Source of the DNA: Protula sp. h YS-2021
Lineage: Eukaryota; Annelida; Polychaeta; Sabellida; Serpulidae
Reading direction: 5' to 3'
Assembly: GCA_949752745.1 (NCBI GenBank)
Contig: OX457031.1
Coordinates: 54,674,803-54,738,802, forward strand
DNA: 64,000 nt
Shown: positions 1 to 10,894 of the stretch, piece by piece
Position numbering within the stretch: position 1 is the first letter of the stretch
Layout of the letters: each line of letters begins with the position of its first letter
Made by a program: the position numbers and the translations under genes
The notes under the pieces: generated by a model
The model's database searches: none
Seen by the model: only the letters and a program-made list of their open reading frames with translations
Told to the model about the DNA's origin: nothing

Positions 1-30
1 CCAACAGCCAACCTCTACGACGGTTCGATC
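1..30 (+). repeat. Short repeat fragment at window edge, matched at 6861-6890
   Basis: These 30 bases match 6861-6890 with one difference. The core (CCAACAGCCAACCTCT) also occurs in the 60-bp tandem repeat at 11761-11942. It is cut by the assembly gap, so its full extent is unknown. Confidence 0.7.
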
Positions 31-230
31 NNNNNNNNNNNNNNNNNNNNNNNNNNNNNNNNNNNNNNNNNNNNNNNNNNNNNNNNNNNNNNNNNNNNNN
101 NNNNNNNNNNNNNNNNNNNNNNNNNNNNNNNNNNNNNNNNNNNNNNNNNNNNNNNNNNNNNNNNNNNNNNNNNNNNNNNNNNNNNNNNNNNNNNNNNNNN
201 NNNNNNNNNNNNNNNNNNNNNNNNNNNNNN
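31..230. other. Assembly gap (200 N)
   Basis: A run of exactly 200 N, the usual placeholder length for a gap of unknown size. Most of exon 3 of gene copy A should lie here or upstream. Confidence 0.99.
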
Positions 231-254
231 CAAGTGCCTGGTCTATTCATTCGG
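231..254 (+). CDS. Copy A, tail of exon 3 (METTL24-like methyltransferase)
   Basis: The first bases after the gap encode KCLVYSFG and stop at a GT donor (GG|GTACGG) in phase 2, identical in position to the donor of copy C exon 3 at 46358. The beginning of the exon is lost in the gap. In the Methyltransf_22/METTL24 family this segment ends the strand leading into the cofactor-binding fold. The next exon in phase is at 5185. The short length alone would prove nothing; the assignment rests on near-identity to copy C and on the matching splice phase. Confidence 0.75.
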
Positions 255-298
255 GTACGGACCGGGGTCCTTTCACGGGGAGGGGGGGGGTTAGGGGG

Positions 299-393
299 AA
301 GGTCGGGAACGGCAGTTTCAGGGTCTTTATGGATCCTCATTATGCTCCTGTAACGAACAAGTGCTATTAATGCGGGTACTTAACGGGGTCCTC
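299..393 (+). repeat. Decayed tandem copy of the exon 3 tail (copy A intron 3)
   Basis: About 95 bases match the 3' half of exon 3 (glycine-rich DGGY segment through the donor), with many substitutions and an in-frame stop. Copy C carries the same kind of duplication just after its exon 3 (46408-46575), so the duplication probably predates the split of A and C, or recurs at this site. Confidence 0.65.
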
Positions 394-961
394 TAGGGTG
401 GGGAATGAGGAGAGGAGCGTAGCGGAGGGGGAATGGGGTATAATATAATAAGCTCAGGGGTTTTTCACAAATTCGGATTCGCAGTAAAATTGCATATCAT
501 ATGCACTCATTTCATACTTCTATTTGCACATCGTTTGCACTCATTTCACTCTTCTATTTGCACTCATTTTACGCTTCTGTTCAGCGGAATCGATCGTTGT
601 GCACGAAACCTTAAATCCGGCATCTGCACACTTTACATTTATGTCCCTGTCAAATGAACAAAGAGAAGGGTTTTAAATACAACGCCGGAATTCTGAAATC
701 TCCATAACAAATATCTCCTGTTCTTGTCCCCTTTTCTACAAGTGACTACAACTTCTGCTGAGTGAAAATGTAAATTTGTCGAAATTTGTTGGTCTCGGCG
801 ACGTCTGAACCACGTTGAAAAGCCACTTGAAAAACCCCGCTGCATTTACTGGGGTCTGGAGGGCGTACCTGTGACGCAGCAGTGACGTCACCGCTTCCAG
901 TGGTTTTGTTTGTTTGTTTGTTTGTTTTTTTTTTTTTGTTTTTTTTTTGTTTTTTTTTGTT
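394..961. other. Intron sequence, no gene seen
   Basis: Intron 3 of copy A. It holds three short imperfect repeats built on TTTGCACTCATTTCA (about 504-570) and a T-rich tract with TTTG units (about 903-967). No coding signal recognised. Confidence 0.6.
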
Positions 962-1080
962 TTTGTTTCTTAGATATCGTCAAACGTCGGGTCGATATTC
1001 TTCGAACACCAATGACAAATTTCAGTCCGGCCGACGTCGCAACGACGTTGGAGTAACGTGCGTTTCACAAACTATGTCTG
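962..1080. repeat. ACGT-rich dispersed repeat, copy 1 (partial)
   Basis: Dense in AACGTT, GACGTC and CGACGTTGGA words, matching the longer copies at 10895-11200, 13565-13890 and 16950-17245. A T-rich tract precedes it, as at the 10.9 kb copy. It appears truncated. Confidence 0.5.
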
Positions 1081-1827
1081 CTAGGCAGTTACCTCACGAG
1101 ATGATTCACCGCGGCTGTGAATGCACAGTTGAAATAAAACGTGTACAGATAAGATGAGATCGATGTTGGATAACGGCTTTGAGATAAACACACCCACTCG
1201 TTCGACAGAGGCGAGTACTTGAACATAGATGTGTGTGTCGTGCGAATAGATTTTTTTATATGCACCCCTCGTTACAACGTGTGCCGTTTTAACCAGGCGT
1301 GTGACGGCGAAACCAGCCGCCCTGTCGCCAATGACGACCAAAATCCGGCTGCGACGACCATTGTCGTTTTCCGGATGACAAGCAAAAATATTTTTACTCA
1401 CAATTTTCAACTTATGTTTTATCCACAACAATATTCCTTTTTAAGAACATTTTTATGGAAATCACATTTAATATTTTTTGCACAGCAAAGAGATCGCATT
1501 TCTTGCAGGATCTGTTGCTCTTTTGGAAAAAATCTTGTTTGCGTAAGGAAAAATTTGGCAAATTCCGAAAAAAATACACGTGGCTGGCCAGAGAGAAAAT
1601 CGATTTGCAAGTGCCATTTTTATGAGAGAGGTGAAAACTTGGAGAGAAGTGAAAGAAGAGTAAAGAAGAATGCGAGAAGAGCAAGCGAAATTATGGATCA
1701 AGAAAGCGCCAACGTTAGTCTCGCAATGAGTCGTTTATTTTTGGCATGGGGCACCCCTAAGGGGTCGTGCGTACGGCTTAAACTTTTTAGGCGATCGGAC
1801 AATTTTTGAAATTAACAGGCATTGTGT
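1081..1827. other. Intron sequence before YR retroelement, no gene seen
   Basis: AT-rich sequence without recognisable domains. The upstream part of the retroelement (capsid-like ORF and terminal repeat) may once have been here but cannot be recognised. Confidence 0.5.
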
Positions 1828-2180
1828 TGTTCCAAAATTCACAAATGAGAATATTGTACATGTTTGTTATATCGTACAGAACGACGATGGCCCAGTCACC
1901 GTTGACTTAGAAAATGGATTTTTCATGTAGGTGTAAATCCTGAATTTAGAGACTATCTGGGTATAAAATGGAAAGGTCGATATTATGTGTGGAACGTGCT
2001 TCCGTTTGGCCTCGGGGTAAGCCCCTATTACTTTCACAAAGTGCTAAGACCAGTTGTTCAATTTCTCAGACAGTGGGGCCTGCGAATAGTGTTCTATATA
2101 GACGACGGGATTGTAATGTCGAAAATAATGGACGGTCATTTGAAAACAATGTTGACAACCCTCAAAAGGTTAGGCTAGTT
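1828..2180 (+). pseudogene. Reverse transcriptase fragment of YR retroelement
   Basis: Reads VDLENGFF, then after a one-base shift near 1927 continues through EFRDYLGIKWKG, VLPFGLGVSPYYF and FYIDDGIV. These correspond to RT motifs A (catalytic Asp of VDL), B-like (LPFG) and C (YIDD). A stop follows at about 2178. The catalytic aspartates are present, but the frame is broken and the N-terminal RT blocks are missing. Confidence 0.85.
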
Positions 2181-2295
2181 CATAAATTACAAAAAGTCAA
2201 CCCTACTTCCGGTAAAAACTATACTTCCGGTAGAAATTATAGGTTATTAAATTCACTCTTCAAGCCCAAATCAACTACAATCCATTCAGGTCCCG

Positions 2296-2810
2296 GTGAA
2301 ACGAATAAGGAAACTGAAATACGATATAAACAGAGTCCTGAAAAACAATGTTGTGAAAGCCAGGAAGCTGGCTTGCATAGCCGGTCAGTGCATCTCTATG
2401 ACCCGTGTCATTTTACCCGAAAAACTTCTTCTCCGGAATGCTTATCGTCTCTTAGCGACCAAAGTCACGTGGTCACAAAACCTAATTATCGACAATTCTA
2501 CGAAAAAAAGATCTAGAGTAGTGGTAAGAAGCCCTCCAAGGATGGAACGGTTGCCCCATAAAACCGAAATCTGTAGATCTTCAGATAACAACAGATGCGA
2601 GTTCGACAGGCTGGGGAGGTTTTACGGGTCATCTTCAAGCAGCCGGATTTTGGAACACAAGGATAGGATGAGCTATAAGTCTTCGAATTACAGGGAAATG
2701 ATTGCAATACTACTGACCCTAAAATCCTTCAGACACCTCACCAAAAACAAAGTGGTTCATGTATTATCGGACAATATAACAGCAATAGCAAACATAGTTG
2801 CCGCTTTTAT
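2296..2810 (+). pseudogene. RNase H-like/connection segment of YR retroelement
   Basis: An open frame in another register from the RT. It contains a basic segment (KARKLACIAGQ) typical of the RT connection, then SSNYREMIAILLTLKSF and VHVLSDNITAIANIV. The Glu in REM and the Asp in SDN fit RNase H catalytic positions. The first RNase H Asp is not clearly identifiable. It continues without a stop into the recombinase. Confidence 0.65.
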
Positions 2811-3640
2811 GTGCGAGATTGAGCAAAATTCATACAGACCGAGATCTGTTCTACGTACAACCCGTGCTGCCCTAAATCACTTATTCAACTTGACAAGTGG
2901 CCCGAATCCATTGCTTAGTGCAAATATTATCAATTTAGAAACTACACTTGTAAAGAGTGGAACATTATCTCCACTTAACAAGTCATCAGTTATGTCGGTT
3001 TATTCGCCATTCGAACAAATGGGCGAAAATGGAGAAATGTCCATAAAATTATTGAGGCTAAAATGTATAACTCTGCTAGCTTTATCCATGATGCTACGCC
3101 CTTCCGATATCGCACCGAAAGCCGTCCACGTTGGGACACCCGATTCTGAAGATTCGAGATTCATACTGTCAGTAGAACAAATCAATTTTGAAGAGGATGG
3201 TAAAATGACAATAACATTCTTCGGTATTAAAAATGATACCCATCGTGAAGGTTTTGAGGTCACTATACCACCATCGAGTATACCGATTTTAGATCCAATC
3301 AGTTGTACATCGAGAGGACAGACCATTTGCGAAAGCCATTGGACTCCCGGCACGTTCGCCTCTTTTCATTCAGCTTTGTAAGCCGTTCGGACCAATCTCA
3401 GTTTCAACGGTGGCTAATATCCTAAATGAGGCTATAACTCTAGCCGGGCTCGATAATCGAGGTTTTTCAGCAAAATCTTTTCGCCCAACAGGCGCTACGA
3501 TATCAATAGAGTCCGATGTCCCCCCTGAGCTAGTTATGAAAATTGGCCGTTGGAAGACACGGGAAGTGTTTTTCAATAACTATGTACATAAAGTTGTACC
3601 GGATATGTTCGTCGACAATATTTTGTTACATGAGTAAACC
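2811..3640 (+). pseudogene. Tyrosine recombinase of YR retroelement, frameshifted
   Basis: The first half (2811-3360) carries LLRLKCITLLALSMMLRPSD, where the Arg of LRPSD fits catalytic Arg I of tyrosine recombinases. After a frame change the second half (3410-3637) carries SFRPTGAT (Arg II box), GRWKTREVFF and NNYVH, with the likely nucleophile Tyr near 3585. The box before Arg II reads K-x-x-R where His is usual. It is a DNA integrase in function for this element class. The frame break makes it inactive as it stands. Confidence 0.75.
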
Positions 3641-3894
3641 TAATTATAACCATTATACTATATAATTACCCATTCATTTTATGTTAAGAAATGCGTAATT
3701 TTGTCTCTCTATTAGGCTGGTTAAGTATATAAACGTTTTATTCACTTAACCCCACTTTACACTTAAACTCCGCAGTAACGCAAGTTTGAAAAATTGTAGT
3801 TACAAGGTGTTTAGTTGGGTAAATAGTCTTTGCGCATGCGCAAAGGGTCATATCCTGTGTTAACGGTAAACTGATTTCGTACCGTTGAAGTTTG
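3641..3894. other. 3' flank of YR relic, no gene
   Basis: AT-rich, probably including the untranslated 3' end of the retroelement. It holds the palindrome at 3828-3845. Confidence 0.5.
3828..3845. promoter_or_regulatory. Perfect 18-bp palindrome containing an NRF1-type site
   Basis: CTTTGCGCATGCGCAAAG is a perfect palindrome whose core TGCGCATGCGCA matches the known NRF1 consensus. It sits between the YR relic and a minisatellite inside an intron, so a function is unproven. Confidence 0.4.
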
Positions 3895-4886
3895 AAAATA
3901 GCTGTTTGTGGATAGTTGTTTGTGGATGGTGATGCGGTGATTTCTGTGGGTGGATGGTTATGCGTGGGTGGTTGTATGGTAGTGTGTGGATAGCTGTGGG
4001 TGGATGGTTGTGTGTGGATAGTTGTGTGTGGATGGTGATGCGGTGATTTCTGTGGGTGGATGGTTGTGCGTGGGTGGTTGTGTGTGGATGGTTGTGCATT
4101 GATATCTGTGGGTAGATGGTTGTGCGTGGATGGGTTTGGGTGGATGGTTGTGTGTGGATGGTTGCGCGGTGATTTCTGTGGGTGGATGGTTGAACGTGGA
4201 TGGTTGTGTGTGGATGGTTGTGTGTTGATGGCTGTGGGTGGATGGTTGCACGTGGATTGTTGTGTGTGGATGGTTGTGCGTTGATGGTTGTGTGTGGATG
4301 GATGTGCGTTGATGGCTGTGGGTGGATGATTGTGCGTTGATGGTTATGCGTGGATGGTTCGTTGATGGCTGTGGGTGGATGGTTGTGTGTGGATGGTTGT
4401 GCGTTAATGGCTGTGGGTGGATGGTTGTGCGTGGATGGCTGTGGGTGGATGGTTGTGCGTTGATGGCTTTGGGTGGATGGTTGCACGTGGATGGTTGTGT
4501 ATGGATGGTTGCGCGTTGATGGTTGTGTGTGGATGGTTGTGCGTTGATGGCTGTGGGTGGATGGTTGTGCGTTGATGGTTGTGCGTGGATAGTTGTTCGT
4601 TGATGGCTGTGGGTGGATGGTTGTGTGTGGACGGTTGTGCGTTGTATGGCTGTGGTTGGATGGTTGTGCGTTGATGGCTGTAGGTGGGTGGTTGTGCGTT
4701 GATGGTTGTGGGTGGATGGTTGCACGTGGATTGTTGTGTGTGGATGGTTGTGCGTTGATGGTTGTGTGTGGATGGTTGAGCGTTGATGGCTGTGGGTGAA
4801 TGGTTGTGCGTTGATGGTTGTGCGTGGATGGTTGTTCGTTGATGGCTGTGGGTGGATGGTTGTGCGTGGATGGTTGTGTGTGGAGA
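3895..4886 (+). repeat. 14-bp minisatellite (GGATGGTTGTGCGT type)
   Basis: About 70 imperfect 14-base units alternating GGATGGTTGTGTGT and TGATGGCTGTGGGT forms. Because it has few stops it gives long spurious frames (Thr-His-Asn-His-Pro rich on -, Gly-Trp-Leu-Cys rich on +). It lies in intron 3 of copy A. Confidence 0.95.
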
Positions 4887-5184
4887 GTTGATTATATTTT
4901 GGCAACAGTGAGAGGTCACCAACTGCACTACTTTTAGCTTCACATTCTAATATTATGACTTGCGGATAATTTTAAATTTCGCAGTAAAGCATTGTGATGA
5001 GGATGAGGAGCTTTAATTTTTGCCCTAGCAACACCTGGAAACAGTCACTTGACGGTCTTTTTTTTCAAACATTCGTCATAAGAAGAAATCTACCATATTG
5101 CCGTGTAGGCTTCTGATGTAAACCATGCTGTAACAGTCTGCAAGGAAATTAGCGCACCATACTTATACTTATCTTCATTTTCAG
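4887..5184. other. End of intron 3, copy A
   Basis: No repeat or coding signal recognised. It ends with a pyrimidine-rich stretch and TTTTCAG acceptor at 5184. Confidence 0.6.
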
Positions 5185-5259
5185 AATTAGAAACGAATGG
5201 AGTTTTGATGACGCTGTTGCCTCGAGGCTGGGGTGTGAAGTGCATTCTTTTGACCCAAG
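5185..5259 (+). CDS. Copy A, exon 4 (METTL24-like methyltransferase)
   Basis: Acceptor TTTTCAG and donor AG|GTAATT enclose 75 bases that read, with the phase-2 base from exon 3, GIRNEWSFDDAVASRLGCEV then HSFDP. The SFD...GCEV.SFDP block is characteristic of the METTL24/Methyltransf_22 group and corresponds to the acidic end of the second strand of the SAM-binding fold (Asp of FDP). Copies B (28618) and C (47291) have the same exon with the same borders. All intact in A. Confidence 0.88.
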
Positions 5260-5548
5260 GTAATTTCTATAAGCAGACAGTGGCATATAAGACTAGCCCG
5301 TGTCATACCGTGCCCTCCCGTGTCCTACCGTGTCATACCGTGACACATCCCCGACATGATCATTAGTGGTTCTCAAAATGCCATTCGTTGGATATCTTTT
5401 CGTATCTTTTCATTCTACCACGTTTTGTGTATGGGTGTGTGCGTGGGTGTTTGTGTGTGTGGGTGTATGAGTGTGTGGATGTATCCTAGCTAACACAATT
5501 TCCTACCCAAACACATCCGGCTGTACGCGCGAAGGTTCTTTTTTTCAG

Positions 5549-5687
5549 CATGACGCAGAATGACCACATGCACTCTGCTGGAGTACGCTTCCACAAACTC
5601 GGCATCTGGGGCTCTGATGTCGTCAACAGTGAAGGCTGGAATCTGATGTCCTTAGGAACAATTATAAAATTCCTCGGCCATGAACAT
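5549..5687 (+). CDS. Copy A, exon 5 (METTL24-like methyltransferase)
   Basis: 139 bases between TTTTTTCAG and CAT|GTAAGA, entering in phase 2 and leaving in phase 0. It reads MTQNDHMHSAGVRFHKLGIW, then GSDVVNSEGWNLMSL and IIKFLGHEH. The HxP/SxxVxFHKxGIxG pattern followed by W-M-SLG is shared with METTL24 relatives, where it leads from the FDP motif to the LKIDVEG motif. The exon is more than 90 percent similar by eye to copy C exon 5 (52556), suggesting recent duplication or gene conversion. Confidence 0.9.
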
Positions 5688-5805
5688 GTAAGATTCTTGT
5701 CATATTCTGCTGTGAGGTTTATCAGGAAAATTCATTTTGCAACAAGTTCTGGCAATTTTGGTCATGAGGTCAGGGGACAAGATAATTGTTGACTGCCTGT
5801 GAGAA

Positions 5806-6445
5806 ACAGAATCACGTGACTGAGTGACAGACAGAAGCACGTGACTGCCAGTGACAGACAGAAGCACGTGGCTGCCAGTGACAGACAGAAGCACGTGACT
5901 GTCAGTGACAGACAGAAGCACGTGACTGTCAGTGACAGACAGAAGCACGTGACTACCAGTGATAGAAGAAGCACGTGACTACCAGTGATAGAAGAAGCAC
6001 GTGGCTGTCGATGACAAACAGACGCACGTGACTGCCAATGACAGACAGAATCACGTGACTCTCAGTGACAGACAGACGCACGTGACTCAGTGACAGACAA
6101 GCACGTGACTACCAGTGACAGACAGAAGCACGTGACTCTCAGTGACAGACAGAAGCACGTGACTACCAGTGACAGACAGAATCACGTGACTGTCGATGAC
6201 ATACAGAAACACATGACTGCCATTGACAGACAGAAGCACGTGAGTTTCAGTGACAGACAGAAGCACGTGACTCAGTGACAGACAGAAGCACGTGACTCTC
6301 AGTGACAGACAGAAGCACGTGACTGCCAGTGACAGACAGACGCACGTGACTGTCGGTGACAGACAGAAGCACGTGACTCTCAGTGACAGACAGAATCACG
6401 CCACTCTCAGTGACAGACAGACGCACGTGAGTGTCAATGACAGCG
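5806..6445 (+). repeat. 27-bp minisatellite, one CACGTG E-box per unit
   Basis: About 23 units of roughly 27 bases, each with GTGACAGACAGAAG followed by CACGTGACT; some units are shortened. Nearly every unit has the E-box palindrome CACGTG. It starts about 120 bases after exon 5 of copy A, in intron 5. Confidence 0.95.
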
Positions 6446-7921
6446 CTTGACACGACACACTCTCTTCTTACAATCGTCAATGACTTAACTGTGGTGCTCA
6501 GGTTGTCTTATTTAGAGGTGGTGAGATAAAGGGCTACGAGTACGTGTTTGGGAAAGGGTTGGGGTGGGGGCATTGTTAAATTTATTCCAAAGTGAACGGG
6601 GCCGTTTTGCACATGTTGATTACCCAACAATCAGTCAGTCAATCATAAATGGTCATTTCATCCCCACCACTACCCCCCCCCCCTCCCCACCCCTCCCCAC
6701 AAGCCGATTTCAAAAGAATATAAAGACAAGTCTAGTATACGATGCCACTGAACATCAATGTTCTCAGGAAAGAATCTGATGTCATGAATATGTTTTATGT
6801 TGTAGAAAAACAAAACAAAACACTGCCTTAAAATGTAGCGGAGAAATGCCCCGTTGTTGTCCAACAGCCAACCTCTACGACGGTTCGGTCTGTTGTATAT
6901 AAGGCCTTTTTACTCTGCAGACCCTCTGGGGATTTCGCGAAAGTAGTAATCATGAAAGAGAGGAATTATCCATCCGCTCTATGTTTATACATAGCAGATA
7001 GATCTCATCAGAGGTCAGCTGTTTTTTGACAACAAGAAATGCCCCGCTTCGCGTTGCGCATTTGGAGTCGACTGACAGACTGCAGCCTATTTCTTGCATG
7101 TCAATCAGCATTAAATCTTTTCACATGATTTCGATTTTGCGTTGTAAATGAACTGGAAATACAATGTGTTTTCCCAAAGTCAGCCTTAGATCTATTAGAG
7201 CTGACGAACAATATTGACTTAGCCTGTACCGGGAAATGAATAGAAACCAACAATAGTTATAAGCTAGACCGAACCATGGGCTCTGACGCATTGACTAATG
7301 TTAACATGTTAACCACAACTCTTGTACTAGAGCGGCCAGTGCACACAAAACATAAGAGTACAGGCTTATATTATACACTTTTAATCGATACCTATTTAGT
7401 TTCTTAGTTTTTAAAGCCCTTCTTCCGCGGTTTAGGCTAAATGGGGACATTTAAAAGTATTTAGTAGCCAATTTTCACAATGCTTCTTCTCCCAAAATTT
7501 TTACCGAATCTCTTTATTAATTTGTACGAATTTTCGACAACCGGGTTTAACAATATGACGACCACTTTTTGGCGACCAACAATAAGCCTATCGATAGGCG
7601 ATTTACTAGATCTCCGCTGGCCACAGTGTCCCTGGACATTCTTGTATAGAGTTAGTAGCCAAGCTATGTTTTTTTTAGAAAGTTTTCGAAACTGGCAAAA
7701 AAGTTTAGAAATCTGAAAAAAATTATTATGTCTGTTAGTGAAAAGCAAACCAAAATCAAGCTGCAAAGTTTTTATAACTCTACTCGAAATAAGAAAGCTA
7801 TTTTAAACATATTGTGTTTTGGCCAAGTGTTACATATTTCGCTTTTGAGAAATAGGTTCTCTTTTTACAAACGATCTTGTAGTTATTTTCTGATCGCTTC
7901 TTCCTGTTTCTGTTTTAACAG
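6446..7921. other. Remainder of intron 5, copy A
   Basis: Contains a C-rich tract (6668-6702) and the repeat fragment 6861-6890 (copy of window bases 1-30), followed at once by a TATATAAGG sequence. Otherwise AT-rich with no coding signal. It ends at the acceptor TTTTAACAG (7921). Confidence 0.6.
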
Positions 7922-8248
7922 AGGGCGATTGACTATTTGAAGATCGACGTGGAGGGCGCGGAATGGCCTGCCTTACAAGAAATGCTCCAGAACAACTCAA
8001 CGAGAAACGTCAAACAAATGATTTTTGAAATCCATACACCTAATTTTAAAGGAACAAACATGACTGTGGATGATTTCGGCCAGGTTTATCAAGATTTAAC
8101 ATTGCTACAGAAACAGTTAGGATTTAGACTTTATATGGAGAAACATACAAATGGCTGCTGCGGAAGATTTGCTCCCTTGGCCCATCACGCGCAGAGAACT
8201 ATTTGTTGTTTTGAACTCTTTTATATCAATTCATTATTCAATAGATAA
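7922..8248 (+). CDS. Copy A, terminal exon 6 (METTL24-like methyltransferase)
   Basis: Starts in phase 0 after TTTTAACAG and runs 109 codons to TAA. It reads RAIDYLKIDVEGAEWPALQE, then a region with QMIFEIHTPNF, and ends CCFELFYINSLFNR. KIDVEGAEW is the hallmark of FkbM-type/METTL24-like putative SAM-dependent methyltransferases, and FEIH plus the late Cys-rich CCGRF and CCFELFYIN fit the family's last strands. Family members are generally type II Golgi or secretory proteins; substrate is unknown. An AATAAA at 9103-9108 is the first plausible polyadenylation signal downstream. No frame defect is seen. Confidence 0.9.
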   Translation, partial: RAIDYLKIDVEGAEWPALQEMLQNNSTRNVKQMIFEIHTPNFKGTNMTVDDFGQVYQDLTLLQKQLGFRLYMEKHTNGCCGRFAPLAHHAQRTICCFELFYINSLFNR

Positions 8249-10031
8249 TGTGATATATTGTATGTGTGTTGTTTTGAAACAGATATTTGTGTGAGCTCTC
8301 GGCGAAAATGAATGGTTAGGGGGGGAGGGGGGGTCGTGTCATCTTGTTTGGTACGGTTCATGGTTATAACGGTAACGAAAGAATCGGCGGTTTATATGAT
8401 TTTTACGCGTGATGGTGATGTGTCCCATTCATTGATCAAAGGCGCGTAGGCATACTGGGTTTGTGGAAAACACTTGGGATGCTACAGTGGATATTCTCGC
8501 CTTCAACTCCCCCACCCCTCCCCCCCCGCCCCCTCCCCCCCCCCCCGCCCCCAGAAAACATATGCTCACTCGGGTACAATTTTTCCCTATTACCTTCCGG
8601 TAGCGTGTCTACAGATATTGCAAAGTTTATATAAATTATAACAAAAGGGGTCTTATTTGAGCCCCCTAGTGCCCATCCGTTGCCTTTTATGTTCAACCCG
8701 CACCCTTACGCTCCCCAATCTCCCCATCCCCCACTGATCCTCAAGGCGGTTTCCTGCGTGTCTGATCTGAACGGCCAGGTCATTTCAACCCTATCTGTTC
8801 GACAGGCTATTTTATTGTCTAACATTGTCAAGCATACCTTATAAACGGAAACTATTTCCTTGTTTCTTTTTATTTATTATTGTCAGTTCGTATTTCATGA
8901 CACCGGCAAGAACATGTTATTCAAAGGAAGCTAAATATAGCATTTCGTGACCCGGACTTCTTCAGATAAGGATGTCGCATTTTCTCTCCTGCCACCCGAA
9001 GCCGTGACGTCAGCAACCCCTTCTCATCTATTTGAGTATCTATAATTTGTCATTTAAAATTAAGCTTAGGATGCTTAGTTATGAGTGAAATTGTCAACCA
9101 TTAATAAAATGTCAAATTTTATATATGATAATTATATGATAAAAAAAGCTCTTTGTGTGGAAAGTGAACTTCCGGTTTGAGACGAGAGAAGTAAGCGTAT
9201 GCATTGATTGATTTTTTTTTAGTGTTCGTGGTCTGACTTCGCCGAACGCTTGCTGCCCAGTTGGCAATTCGTGCGTATATTTCATTCTGTGTGTTTTAGG
9301 CCTGTTGCATTTCATAGATTATTAACTATAACAACGCTGCATTCTGGCGTACAGTGTGACCCTTTCATGAAGCACCAATATGGCTGACTTGTTCACTTTC
9401 ATGTGCGCTAACACTGTAAACAAGCCTCCGGTATAGATCTTACTTCGCTGTGATATAGTTGATATACCCACCTATATATTTCATGATCGTATCATATTGT
9501 TAAATTGGGAGTTTTTGACTAAAATGTAGCTCGAAATTGAAATATAGGCGAAGTGATAACTTCCTGTAGCTGGCATCTATTATGTGTATTGCGTGTGTGA
9601 ATATTATGATGTGTGTCGCAGAAACATGGAATTTCCAAAGTGAAATGAGAAACAACTGTTTGTCTTCCTTGCCTTACTGATCACGAGTGTATTTTATTCT
9701 ATTATGAGTGTAATTTATTTTTGCCAGCATATTGTGTGTCATGAGGGAACTTGTGAAATCCTGTGGAAATGAGCACCAAACTAGAGATGGTATTCCTACG
9801 CTCACAGTGTTATTTCAGCGAGTGTGGGCGGAAACAGTCCCGTCGGTGATAATCACAGGAGGATGAAATCCCCTCAGCTTGAACACTGGGGAGGGGGGGG
9901 GGGGGGAGGGGGTTATTCTTGTTCATATTTTTGCCACTCATGGGAAATTGTGCATTTTGGTAATGCTCAGTTGTTTAGAGGCAAACCGTATGAAATTAAA
10001 GGTCAGTTGCGGTAAAAAAAACTGCCACAAA
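8249..10031. other. Spacer downstream of copy A
   Basis: Probable 3' UTR and intergenic DNA. Contains C-rich runs at 8507-8553, G-rich runs at 8319-8334 and 9888-9913, and AATAAA at 9103. No coding signal recognised. Confidence 0.6.
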
Positions 10032-10712
10032 TAAGACGAGGTGTTATGACTGGGAGACACATGAACCAGTGTCGTGTTATGACTGGGAGACACAGGAACC
10101 AGTGTCGTGTAATGACTGAGAGACACAGTAACCAGTGTCGTGTAATGACAGAGACACAGGAACCAGTGTCGTGTAATGACTGGGGGACACAGGAACCAGT
10201 GTCGTGTAATGACTGAGAGACATAATAACCAGTGTCGTGTAATGACTGAGACACAGGAACAAGTGTCGTGTAATGACTGGGGGACACAGGAACCAGTGTT
10301 GTGTAATGACTGGGGGACACAGGAACCAGTGTCGTGTAATGACTGGGAGACACATGAACCAGTGTCGTGTAATGACTGAGAGACACAGGAACCAGTGTCG
10401 TGTAATGACTGGGGGACACAGGAACCAGTGTCGTGTAATGACTGAGAGACATAGTAACCAGTGTCGTGTAATGACTGAGACACAGGAACCAGTGTCGTGT
10501 AATGACTGGGGGACACAGGAACCAGTGTTGTGTAATGACTGGGGGACACAGGAACCAGTGTTATGTAATGACTGGGGGACACAGGAACCAGTGTCGTGTA
10601 ATGACTGGGAGACACAGGAACCAGTGTCGTGTAATGACTGAGAGACACAGGAACCAGTGTCGTGTAATGACTGAGAGACACAGGAACCAGTGTCGTGTAA
10701 TGACTGAGAGTC
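10032..10712 (+). repeat. 33-bp minisatellite
   Basis: About 20 units of 33 bases (some 31), each holding GTCGTGTAATGACTG and GACACAGGAACCAGT. Because 33 is a multiple of three, several frames stay open on both strands and mimic genes. It is bounded on the right by an A-run and T-rich tracts (10749-10892). Confidence 0.95.
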
Positions 10713-10894
10713 CATTTTTATGAATATTTTTTCAAAAGAAATTTTGAAAAAAAAAAAAAAAACTGGCGCCGTCTCAAAATTCTCGTCTTTTACGTTTTGG
10801 GTATGTTGAAGTGACTTGCCATTACCTTTGAGAGATAACATAAGATGGTTTTTTTTTTTTTGTTTTTTTTTTTTTTGTTTTTTTTTTTTTGGTT

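Larger units (their letters stand above)
1828..3640 (+). mobile_element. Tyrosine-recombinase (DIRS/PAT-like) retrotransposon relic
   Basis: In order along the + strand are a reverse transcriptase piece, an RNase H-like piece and a tyrosine recombinase, the order used by DIRS-type retrotransposons. No capsid ORF or terminal repeats are recognised. Reading frame changes occur near 1927, between 2180 and 2296, and between 3360 and 3410, so it is dead. It lies in intron 3 of copy A. The protein style (WNVLPFGLGVSPYYF, YIDD) differs from the 18.8-26.6 kb element, so it is a separate lineage. Which YR family it belongs to (PAT, Ngaro or another) needs a phylogeny. Confidence 0.8.

Noticed and set aside
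3860..4943. Long Thr-His-Asn-Pro-rich and Trp-Gly-Val-rich open frames
   Set aside because: They are the 14-bp minisatellite read in several frames on both strands; no start context, splice sites or family resemblance.
5806..6445. CRISPR array
   Set aside because: Repeats are contiguous without unique spacers, and the context is an animal genome.
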